Shown here: in pieces, positions 38,106 through 47,650 of the stretch
Layout of the letters: every line of letters starts with the position of its first letter
How positions within the stretch are numbered: position 1 is the stretch's first letter
Origin: Mactromeris polynyma
Taxonomy: Eukaryota; Mollusca; Bivalvia; Venerida; Mactridae
Direction: 5' to 3'
NCBI GenBank assembly: GCA_032209605.1
Contig: JASFXZ010000005.1
Location: 18,838,860 to 18,902,859 of the forward strand
Length of the DNA: 64,000 nucleotides
Notes under the pieces: model-generated
Databases searched by the model: none
Seen by the model: the letters and a program-made list of their open reading frames with translations, nothing else
Told to the model about the DNA's origin: nothing
Position numbers and translations under genes: made by a program

Positions 38106-38474
38106 CAGTGTTTTTTTTGGGGCCTTTTTGGGGCCGAAATTCGGACCCATTCCCCTCACTCAAAAGTATGTTTTTTTCCCCTTTTCTCAGTTAAAATTCC
38201 CCTCCTACAGCTTTTTTTTTAAATTGGAGATATGTTGCCAGTATTGTTGATATTTTTAGTCAGAAAGATAGAAACATTGACCTGTAATGAAACTAACCAA
38301 TCTGTTAGCATACTTACATGTTTACATCACTGCAACAAAGAAGTGTAGTGAATATAGACATAGAAATGTATACTTTAAATGCACATTATTTTCACCCTAT
38401 TTTCCCCTCTCAACGCTATTTTCCCCTATTTAAGGGCCCCGCCACCATTCCCCTAGAAGTGAAAAGAAACACTG
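38106..38474 (+). mobile_element. CAGTG-ended MITE (hAT-like termini), copy 1
   Basis: 369 bp with termini CAGTGTTTTTTTT and AAAAGAAACACTG (imperfect 13-bp inverted repeats), flanked by the 5-bp direct repeat TGGAT (38101-38105, 38475-38479). Its subterminal parts are C/T-rich (TTCCCCT runs). Two further copies occur at 51461 and 53623. Confidence 0.85.
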
Positions 38475-39416
38475 TGGATACAGAATAGGGTCATTATTGA
38501 TGCACAGAATAACTTCAAGCAGTAAATGGTTTATGTACAATACCAAATTAAGACTAGATGCATCCATAGGACATTGATGCATCCGCTATGGGCTTTTCAG
38601 CCCAATGCAAATGGTTATACATGTATAATTTCAAAGCAATATGAATTGAATCCATCCACCCTTTCAAGCATTACTGATCGGAAACCAATTGTTTGAGTAA
38701 AAAAGGGCAATAACTCATCCAAAAATTGGTGGATTGTAACCAAAATCGTACTTGGTCTGTATTTTATTATCCTATGCTTATGAGTATGGGATATATATCC
38801 AAAAAGGGAGAAATATAAAGACAATTAAAGAACATAAATTTTAAGTACAAAACTGTAAGTCTTCTATCTAAACTTTGATAAAATATGTAAAACACAATTT
38901 TATCTAGAGGCATTTGTGAGATTTATTATTGGTTACTTAAGGCCCGGTCACACAGCCCTCCACGGGCGTATCGCGGCCGAATCACGGCCAAAAATTTCTG
39001 CCCGTGAAGCAGACGCTGTTGGACGCTTTGAGGTCGCGATAAAGACGCGATACAGCCGTACTTTACCCGTCGTTACACGCGGTAAGAAATTCACACGCGG
39101 TTGGCCGCGCGAAAAAGTTTTGGGCTGCCCAAAAATTTAGACCGCGGGTAATCGCGGGCGGTACACGTGGTACACACGCGGTAAAGACGCGGTACAGACG
39201 CGGAACGAACGTGCTAGGACGTGCTACGGCCGCGGTTAAGACGTGGTTACACGCGGTAGGACGCGAAATTTTAGCGGGTAATCGCGGGTGGAGCACGGTC
39301 ATAGCACGTTTGTTCCGCGTCTGTACCGCGTTGTTATCACGTGCATTAGCGTGTGTACCGCGTGTAAGCACGGACAAACGCCTTTCTCCGCGTAAACAGC
39401 GCGCCCCAATACCGGC

Positions 39417-39749
39417 CTAATCACGTTCAATTGCGTCTTGTACACGTCCCAAATACGATTGTCCACGGCCTAATCGCGTCCGTACAACGTCTGATTTTAG
39501 GTATATAAAAAGCGCGATTTGCCGAGCATTCGTCAGTTGTGCTCCAGACGTCAAGGGGTGAACATGGATCCCCATCACCGTAATGACCTCGTCTTGCTGC
39601 TCCACTGTGACTCCTGCCTTGGGCTTCTTGGCGGCCTCCACTTGCACTGGGCTGCCTTCATCTGCTGCCTTCGCCCTCGGCTTCTTGCTCGCACGCTGCT
39701 TCTTCTTCTTGGCCGGGGAACTCGACGTGGGCTTCTTCTTTGGTGCCAT
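39417..39749 (-). pseudogene. Lysine-rich ORF remnant inside the Harbinger-type element
   Basis: A 110-residue frame starting MAPKKKPTSSSPAKKKKQ, rich in Lys, Ala and Pro in its first 50 residues (nuclear-localisation-like), then a more mixed segment (VTVEQQDEVITVMG). From 39749 down to about 39530 the codons favour G or C at the third position (AAG, GCC, GTG, CAG), quite unlike the surrounding AT-rich DNA, which argues that this part was truly coding. The last 30 residues lose this bias and are probably read-through. A TATA-like TATAATAAAG lies at 39811-39821, upstream of the ATG on this strand. PIF/Harbinger elements encode a nuclease and a Myb-like DNA-binding protein, and a basic N-terminus could belong to the second. 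This is inference; no domain is recognised. Confidence 0.45.
39501..39537 (+). promoter_or_regulatory. Candidate TATA/initiator core promoter in the Harbinger-type element
   Basis: GTATATAAAA at 39501-39510 is followed about 30 bp downstream by TCAGTT (near 39532), the classical spacing between a TATA box and an initiator. The region then runs into an ATG at 39564. It points toward the minus-strand remnant, so the two would be convergent. Activity is inferred only from the motifs. Confidence 0.4.
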
Positions 39750-40173
39750 AGCTTGATCTTCACGGGACTGTGTCTTGAGCGGTTATGATTTCTACAGCCC
39801 GGTTCGGCTGCTTTATTATACCCGTGGTAGGCCGCAGTACCGCCGCGCTTCACCCGCGATAAGGACGCGGAACAGTCGCCGGCGTCTGTTCCGCGGGCAT
39901 ACCACGGGTAAACCCGGGTAAGCCAATTTTGCACATTTTCCACCACGGGCAACCGCGGGCAAAAAAAAATCGCGAAATTTTACCCGCGATACAGACGCGA
40001 AAGGCTGTGTGACCGGGCCTTTAGGGCATAATATTCAGACATAAAAAGTAGTAGACAGAAACTTTTGTACTGTTCAAAATTTCATTAAACATAGAACTGC
40101 ACTTCACCAGGCTCTGAATAAAAAATTCCAATGCCAAAAAAGTTCAAGAACGTGCCCCCATTATCATCATCCG

Positions 40174-40410
40174 TGTCAAGACAGGGAATTGAAATATCAG
40201 TTGTTATGTCGTGTATAATTTGACTTGTTACTAACATGGTTTTGCTAATTGCATATTCAGTGTTTTGTAAACCAATCAAATCTGACGTTAACCACCAAGG
40301 CAATTTCGCGCCATTTCTCTTCAATTTAAAAATACGTGTAACCTTGAAGCAGATTGGTGTCAAGATAGGGAATTGAAATATCCGTTGTTATGTCATGTAT
40401 AATTTGACTT
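40174..40410 (+). repeat. 53-bp direct repeats flanking a HINE-like fragment
   Basis: 40174-40226 and 40358-40410 match at 50 of 53 positions (TGTCAAGACAGGGAATTGAA...TAATTTGACTT). The interval between them is almost exactly the element fragment. Confidence 0.85.
40228..40357 (+). mobile_element. HINE/Helentron-like 5'-terminal fragment
   Basis: About 130 bp corresponding to the 5' region (ACTAACATGGTTTTGC to AGATTGGT). It lacks the first few bases and everything downstream. It lies exactly between two 53-bp direct repeats of unrelated sequence. Confidence 0.7.
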
Positions 40411-41017
40411 TTTTTCCACTCTTTTACACTTCATTTCTTCAATTTAGACTAGTTAACGAATCCCGAGGATTGAAAACAATGTACACAAGCCTTATCAACA
40501 GTCACAGTGTGTGGTCTTGTGTTTTATTATGCTTCACTTTTAATATAAACAAAGCATACAAACCTCAACAGTTGCCCCCTGTGGTACCACAACGAAGCTA
40601 GATTCTACCAACGATAACATTCTCCGAGCAAACTTTAATGAATTTGTCATTATTATATTCAATTCTTGTCAAGTATTTGATTTCAATCAATAATTCAGTA
40701 GTTATAATACAGCATACCACAGTTAGCACCATCTACTGATGGCCTGGACACAGCTTATTTCCTATTTAAACAAACAATCATACAGAATTCAAGCAATGCA
40801 GACTAAACAATACATTCCATAAACACCACATCCGTAAACTTTAAATTGATTTTTCTAGGGAAAAGCAAGTTTTAATTCATTATTTATTCAGATGCGACAA
40901 AATATATTTCATGAAATTTAGTTATACAAAACTCCATGAGGTAGTGGATTATGGCATAGTTTTCAGCAAACTTGATAACAATAAAATATATAAATAAATA
41001 TTCTGTGAAATATTCTC

Positions 41018-41144
41018 CTAAACATTCTTCCATATGATCAAAGTCAAATGAGTTTTATATTTATGTTTTATGATCAGTTTTTAAACATTCTTCCATATGA
41101 TCAAAGTCAAATGAGTTTTATATTTATGTTTTATGATCAGTTTT
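41018..41144 (+). repeat. 63-bp tandem duplication
   Basis: Two essentially identical copies of AAACATTCTTCCATATGATC...TTATGATCAGTTTT, next to a HINE-like element at 41184. Confidence 0.9.
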
Positions 41145-41183
41145 AAGAACAAGAAATGAACAATACAACTGTTCCAGAGTTGA

Positions 41184-42400
41184 ACAAGAAATATCTTTAA
41201 AAAAGATGATCGGCGCAACTTGAAGTTTGCAAATGTGTTGAAGTCTGAAGGTTAAAATTTGTTGTACAACATAAACAATGCTTTATGTTACGACTGCCGG
41301 TCATTCAATTACGCTATACAACAGAAACCCCGAGATCACTGCGTAGTACGCTCCCACACAGCGCTTTGATTCCCCAGTATATTTTGATAGGTGATCTTAC
41401 GAAATCACCGTTCGTTCCTGATACTAAATTTCATTGGTCGGCACGATCATGTGACTACTGAGTTTAAAATATATGGGTATTTTCCAGTGCTATAACCAGT
41501 CAAATGTGAACGCAATTACCTTTTGTGTCAAGGGAAATTTTGACTATCTAGCTAATCGGTTTTAGCATTTACAGAAGGCAGTGTTTCGTTCTTTTATCAA
41601 GGATTGCACCGATACGTAGTACAAATAAACTGTGGTGAATTTGAGTAACGAGATGCTGAGTATGACGCATTTTAAAATATACGTAGCGGAATATAAATCA
41701 CTACACATATACAGGCATCGTATAATTTTGGCATTCCGACAAAACGATAGTCACTTACGTTAAGATTTATTTAGTTTTTCTAGCAATTTTCATTGTCACA
41801 GCGCCATTTCTATGACGGGGAAAGCTGTCTATTCAATGCACACTGGCATAAGCTTTATTTACACATGTTTACTGTCGTACCTTTTGGACATTAGCGAGTC
41901 GTTGCAAGCGGCTCGCTGAAAGGCTGTGGACGCATGTTGATTTGCCTGCCTAAAAATAGACAATATCAGGCTTTCGGGGGGAGACTGGATACAAATAACT
42001 CCGTAGTGTGGTTAGTCATAGACTCAGTATAGTCTGTTTCAATATAGTTCATCATTACTTATTGCATAAGTCGTGAACTCACACATCCATGTTAATAAAC
42101 TTGTTACATAGCAATTTATTTGATTAAAACAATATAAATGTTTTGCGACTGGTACATAAAACCAAGAGTCTTCTTAATTCAAACACCGGACAATTCCCTG
42201 TGGTGATGAATAACAACATTACTTACTGGATAAATCTTGAAATACACTATACACAATGTTAATCAATCTGCTTCAAGGTTACATATTTTTAAATGTAAGA
42301 GAAATTGCTCGAAATTGCCTTGGTGGTTAATGTAAGATTTGATTTACAAAACACTGAATATGCAATTAGCAAAACCATGTTAGTACGGCTGCACCGAAAC
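41184..42400 (-). mobile_element. HINE/Helentron-like element, long type, most complete copy
   Basis: It runs from ACAAGAAATATCTTTAAAAA and TCGGCGCAACTTG at the left to ACGGCTGCACCGAAA at the right, about 1.2 kb, with all interior blocks in single copy. It is the best representative for a family consensus. It has no coding capacity. Confidence 0.78.
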
Positions 42401-43895
42401 ATTCTCAACACACAGTACCTAAGATGCTAATATATCTCCCAGCAACTTACTCAGACAATACCAATGTTTCTTCCCAATGATTTAAAAGACCACGAATGAA
42501 GAATGAGAGTATTAAAACAATATATGATGCCCTTCCTATTTATATTACCTTTGTCTCTGTTCATACTATTATTCTAATAAAACCTGAACGTATTTGCTCT
42601 AGATGCACAGGTCATATATTCCCCTACTCTGATTTCCAAGCAACTAAATTGTTAAATTACAGTTGGTTATAGGAGAGATTCTTTGGCATGTTGAACTCAT
42701 AATACATGGTATTAGAACACTTAACCATTGTTAGCATTTTTGTTTCTAAAATCTGTCTATCTGAATTAAAAATGAAGCTTAAATCAATGACATCCAGCTA
42801 GGAAAAGCCTTAATCTAAAAATCAAGTTACTTGAGTAACACAGAAAGGATTGGAATTATATTGTTTGAAAAAGGTTTCTTCTTGACACATTTCTTAACAA
42901 TACAATCACTACATGATAGAAGTATGGAATGCATCATTGTATTCAGATTCAGGGTTAGAAAGAAATTGGATAAAAAGGATAGAAATTACAAAAGTAACAA
43001 AATCCACATGCTCAAGAAAAACAAGATTGAACTAAGCACAATAATTCACTTAGACTCTCAGGACATAATGTATTATAACTGTTGAAATAAGTCATGGAAC
43101 CATTATTCTGTATCTGTGACAAACACATGGTGAGATGCAATGGCAGCTCTAATGGAATCAAGAAGCAATCAAGGGCTTTTCTGAGATAGCTTTGATACCA
43201 TCATTTCCTTACAAACTGATTACAGCTGTAAATTCCTATCTCTGGATCACACCCATTCAGTATGGGACAAATTAGTCCAGATTAAAATTATCACCAAACA
43301 GGCGACAAATGTTACTTTCGTTTAGTGTTTTGTATATGGACAGTCTGCTATTATAGATCCAGCCAGCATCAGTAAGATTTATTCTAACACAACTAAAAAG
43401 CTGACAACCATAAAAAAGGATTTCCTTAAAATGTCAGAGTTTACTTTCTCCTTACACACAGTAAGTCATTACAGTGAAAGCTTTTAGTTTATTACTTCCT
43501 TGTTTTAAATCAGTTCCGACCCAAATTTTTGACAGCCTGGAGTATGAGATTTGGATCAGAATGAGCCCTCAGCATAGAGAAGTGAATGTAACAATCCTGC
43601 ATACATGTGAAGTCTCCCGATTTCCGCGGGAGACTCCCGGTTTTGACAGCCAAAAAAAACCTAAAAAGGATTGAAAATGTCAGATCTAATTGAACAGAAA
43701 AAACAGAAAAAACAGTAATGAAGTGCGTGACAGCCTCAGGTCATTAATTTGTATACTATATAACCAGTGCAAATGTCACTGTTCTGTAGAATATAAACAA
43801 GGGGAAATTTTAAGGATTTTGTAAAATACATAGTAATATCATTATTTGAACTTATTTATTTTACATCCGTAGTGGAACAAGTTTGTAATACTGAT
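42401..43895. other. No recognisable feature
   Basis: AT-rich; one TCTCCCG/CGGGAGA inverted motif near 43615-43640. Confidence 0.5.
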
Positions 43896-43908
43896 ACTAA
43901 TCACTCTT

Positions 43909-44156
43909 AGCCCACCAGCTAGCTTAGTTGATAGAGCACTATACCGCCAGCCGGCAGATTCGGGATTGATTCCCAGGTTGGGCAAGTTGGCTACGGTCAT
44001 GTCCTTCTCATGTGGAAAAGTTGTCAGTTGCTTGCGGATGAGCAATTTGGTAGTGGTTGAAAAATCAATTCCAGAAAAACTGGTTAGGTCAACTGACTAC
44101 CAAATATGACTGATTTTTTTTTGAAATATGGCCAACAAAAACGATATAACAAACAA
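43909..44156 (+). mobile_element. tRNA-derived SINE with 13-bp target duplication
   Basis: The head (43909-43985) has box A TAGCTTAGTTGATAGAGCA, box B GGGATTGATTCCC and an acceptor-like pairing GCCCACC/GTTGGGC (6 of 7). The body ends AACGATATAACAAACAA. It is flanked by perfect ACTAATCACTCTT at 43896-43908 and 44157-44169. It landed in the end of an older minus-strand SINE (to 44320). Confidence 0.8.
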
Positions 44157-44320
44157 ACTAATCACTCTTGATGACTGCTTTCTGGGTAACTAAACAGTAC
44201 TCGCTCAGATTTCAGATATTGTGATATCCTTGTCAAATTCTGCTCAATGTAACGCTCAAACTCATGACCTAAGGATCATGAGTCATGTCCTCTACCGTCA
44301 AGACACTGTGCCTCCTATAC
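44157..44320 (-). mobile_element. Older tRNA-derived SINE (family of 51401-51935)
   Basis: On the minus strand the head GGAGGCACAGTGTCTTGACG...GAGTTTGAGC aligns with the better copy at 51834-51935, and the tail CAAGAGTGATTAGT matches that copy's tail. Boxes are mutated. A younger SINE is inserted at its tail. Confidence 0.65.
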
Positions 44321-44694
44321 ACCAGCAATAGGGCAGTTGTCAAATACAGGCAGCACTGAACCATATATATGTGGCTAAGTGAATATTTGATAAAAGCTAA
44401 AGCAGAAGATGCAAGTTCATACAAAATGAAATACAAAAGATAGAAGACGCTCAATAACTGTTCATAGCTATTGTTGTAATGTGATTGATATTGTAACCTT
44501 ACTGACTCAGGCTTTGTCTCAATTTTTTCGGAGCACTTGAGCCTGTTAGGGCAAGTTGCTCCGCCAAAACCATTAGTCCGTAATCATTCTTACTAGTCCA
44601 ATCTTATAATAACACAAATTCATTAAAATCAGAAAATCATAACTATATGTCTGTACAATTGTTGTTTTTTTCTCTATTTCCGAGAAAAGCACTT

Positions 44695-44940
44695 TCACTA
44701 AAATTAAGTACTAGCCCTTTTGGACTTGCAGATATTACTAGCCCCGGGCTTCGGGCTCATGGGTAACCATGAAGTCTGCTGCCAACTGGAACCAATAAAA
44801 GTTTTTATCTTGTCTCTGAAAGATACTGCTAAATGACTGCATATTCTGTCGCTATCATGTAGTCAGTGCTCTAGAAATCCACTAGCCCGACGTCCCGGAC
44901 AAGTCTAATTGCCAATTCGGGCTACAAGTAGTTGAGTTGA
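44695..44940 (+). repeat. Repeat fragments with ACTAGCCC blocks
   Basis: ACTAGCCCTTTTGGACTTG..ACTAGCCCCGGGCTTCGGGC at 44711-44758 and ACTAGCCCGACGTCCCGGAC at 44881-44900 are variants of one motif. No element boundaries are seen. Confidence 0.35.
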
Positions 44941-45303
44941 AGTTAGTCCAGGATTAGTCTGCTTTAAAGGTTTGGACTCACTGCTATATAAATGACCCCC
45001 ACAAAAGGAAAATGAATGTTATACACGTATGCAATAGTTGTTAAGTGTATGGTAATTAACACAGAAGGATGTCTGTCCAGTTAAGTCATGGTGACATATC
45101 TGTAACGAGAAACCCGGAGCTAATAATAAATAACTCTGTTAATTGGGTCTATCCTCATGATGGCGATTGAACCCAACTGTGCACATTAAGTAACAAATTC
45201 CTTGGTTCACTGTCAAAATCTACCCCTTTAAAGCTAATTAACATTGGACCAGTGATAAATTACAATAGAAGTATATGCACACCTAATTAACTGTAAATCC
45301 ATA

Positions 45304-46195
45304 CACCATTCTATTCTCGGACAACAAGCCAGCTCCCATGTAGGACAAGACAAATTAAACATGTACACTAGTCCTGGACAACAAGCCAGCTCCCATGTAG
45401 GACAAGACAAATTTAACATGTACACTAGTCCTGGACAACTAGCCAGCTCCCATGTGGGACAATTCAAATTCAACATGTACACTAGTCCTGGACAACTAGC
45501 CAGCTCCCATGTAGAACAAGACAAATTTAACATGTACACTAGTCCTGGACAACTAGCCAGCTCCCATGTAGGACAAGTCAAATTAAACATGTACACTAGT
45601 TCTGGACAACTAGCCAGCTCCCATGTAGGACAAGTCAAATTCAACATGTACACTAGTCCTGGACAACTAGCCAGCTCCCATGTAGGACAAGACAAATGTA
45701 ACATGTACACTAGTCTAGGACAACTAGCCAGCTCCCATGTAGGACAAGTCAAATTTAACATGTACACTAGTCCTGGACAACTAGCCAGCTCCCATGTAGG
45801 ACAAGACAATTTAAACATGTACACTAGTCATGGACAACAAGCCAGCTCCCATGTAGGACAAGACAATTTAAACATGTACACTAGTCCTGGACAACAAGCC
45901 AGCTCCCATGTAGGACAAGACAATTCAAACATGTACACTAGTCCTGGACAACTAGCCAGCTCCCATGTAGGACAAGACAATTTAAACATGTACACTAGTC
46001 CTGGACAACAAGCCAGCTCCCATGTAGGACAAGACAATTTAAACATGTACACTAGTCCTGGACAACTAGCTAGCTCCCATGTAGGACAAGACAATTTAAA
46101 CATGTACACTAGTCCTGGACAACTAGCCAGCTCCCATGTAGGACAAGTCAAATTAAACATGTACACCAGTCCTGGACAGGTGTATTTGGGGAAAA
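45304..46195 (+). repeat. 57-bp minisatellite (about 15.6 units)
   Basis: The unit starts ATGTACACTAGTCCTGGACA and is 57 bp long, a multiple of three, so a plus-strand frame reads MYTSPGQLASSHVGQDKFN over and over, and the minus strand is open too. Unit-to-unit changes are largely amino-acid-changing (Q/L, D/V, K/N) and no exon signals or partner exons flank it. It is therefore annotated as a repeat rather than a protein gene. Confidence 0.93.
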
Positions 46196-47100
46196 CATCT
46201 AGAGCAGAGCCCTGATAGTGGGTGTAACTTTTGTATCCTTAAATTACTACATGACAACACTAAGTATAATAGATTAAATTACAAATCACCACATCAATGA
46301 TGTTCTATGACCACAATAGCTATTAGATTGTCATTTATTATCCTTATCTCTTGCCTTGTGTACTCCTTATATCTAACAAGGAATTCAAAATTTAATGTGA
46401 GAAAAATATTGCTCAGGTAGCAGGTAAATAGCATTTTGCATGGTGATGACAGTTATTCATACAAGTTATATTTAATAAATTCCATCTAAGTTTGGTGCAT
46501 AGATGATATAGACTCAAGTGTATTTATGTGGTAAAATTTAAGTAAACAAATTTGTTCAAGCGAACTATTTGGTAAAAGTGCATATACCTCATTATTTCTC
46601 AAACGACACTATGGGACTCCCGCAATGCAGATTTAATCATGGGACGTTCATAACCACTTCTTAAGTGATGAATAATTTATTTAAACCCCCTATTCAGAAA
46701 ATTTGAGATAATTACACAAATAAAATAATGACAGTATTAACAGCAGCTTATTAAAATGCAGCAATTCATCAAACAACTGGCTACAAAGAGTTAATGCCAA
46801 CATAGTAAGATTTCAAAGAGTTTAAAAATGTTCCCTCATCCAAGCTTTAGTGAAGGATGAGGGTCATTATTATTGTAAGGTCAAGGCTGAGCATGTATAC
46901 ACAACATACTCATATTTGTTGCAAGAATTTTCTAAGTTTCGGGGAACTTAACGATTTTTCCATGCAGCGTGTGCGAACGCCAAAATGAATATTACAATTT
47001 GTACTAGCGCACCTGGTTCTACATCACCAGACTCGTTACATTCCAGAAGGAAATGCTCCAGTATACATGTGAAGCACAAAGGCTACAATAGTACAACATC
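46196..47100. other. No recognisable feature
   Basis: AT-rich non-coding DNA to the right of the 57-bp array. Confidence 0.5.
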
Positions 47101-47420
47101 CAGGCCCCATCTGCTGTAGAATCTCAATTTGAGCAAAATTTCAGCTCAAATATAGTCTTAAATCCTTGAGATTTTCCTCATCTGACTTTAAATCAGTATT
47201 ACAAAACAAAAAAGAGGAGATGAGTTTTTTTCTCCAACAAAATTTCAGGAGATTCAATTGAGATTTGTCTCAATCTCAGTCTCTAAATTGAGCAAAATCT
47301 CATAATGAGCTGAGATTTCTATTGAGATGCTTTGAGAGATCAGGGTCAGGCCCCATCACCCAACGCGTCTCAATTTGAGCTAAATCTCAGCTTTAATCAT
47401 CTGAATTTATATGTATATGC
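47101..47420. repeat. Region dense in CTCAATTTGAGC / GAGATT motifs
   Basis: AGGCCCCATC followed by TCTCAATTTGAGC and TCAGCT occurs at both ends (47102 and 47350). The interior is full of TGAGATT/AATCTCA in both orientations. Possibly a degenerate MITE. Confidence 0.4.
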
Positions 47421-47429
47421 AGTATAAAA

Positions 47430-47650
47430 GTGTTTATTTATTATAGTGTCACCCCTATTTAATGGCCAGCCAATTCTGACTTATGAGACACCTACTTTCT
47501 GAGCACATTCACTTCCCAATTCCTATCCTTTTAATGCCAGGCACCAGGCAGGTAGGCACACAGTAACTATTATTTAACTAGCTGGCGGCTCACCAACCGG
47601 CCTTATCAGAACGGACCCCTGCCGGGATTCGAACCTCCCAAAGCGGATGT
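47430..47650 (-). mobile_element. tRNA-Leu/Ser-derived SINE, degraded copy
   Basis: It shares GTGTTTATTTATTATAGTGT and GACTTATGAGACACCTAC with 61442-61624 and keeps a box-B-like GGGATTCGAACC. The start of the tRNA head is missing, and about 45 bp of unrelated sequence sits in the middle. Confidence 0.6.

Larger units (their letters stand above)
38940..40020. mobile_element. PIF/Harbinger-type non-autonomous DNA transposon
   Basis: Perfect 18-bp terminal inverted repeats AGGCCCGGTCACACAGCC face inward at both ends, flanked by a TTA direct repeat (38937-38939 and 40021-40023), as expected for PIF/Harbinger (3-bp TWA target). The 1.08-kb interior is strongly GC/CpG-rich against an AT-rich background. 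Both subterminal regions are packed with variants of ACGCGGTA and GACGCGGTACA in both orientations. It contains a lysine-rich coding remnant on the minus strand and a well-formed TATA box/initiator pair on the plus strand (39501-39537). It is best read as an internally deleted copy. Confidence 0.85.

Noticed and set aside
39519..39788. 89-codon plus-strand ORF and 125-codon minus frame overlapping the lysine-rich remnant
   Set aside because: Antisense or frame shadows of the GC3-biased minus-strand frame starting at 39749.
45361..46215. 284-codon plus-strand ORF of 19-residue repeats, and overlapping minus-strand ORFs
   Set aside because: They arise because a 57-bp minisatellite is a multiple of three. 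Unit differences are mostly replacement changes and there are no exon or promoter signals.
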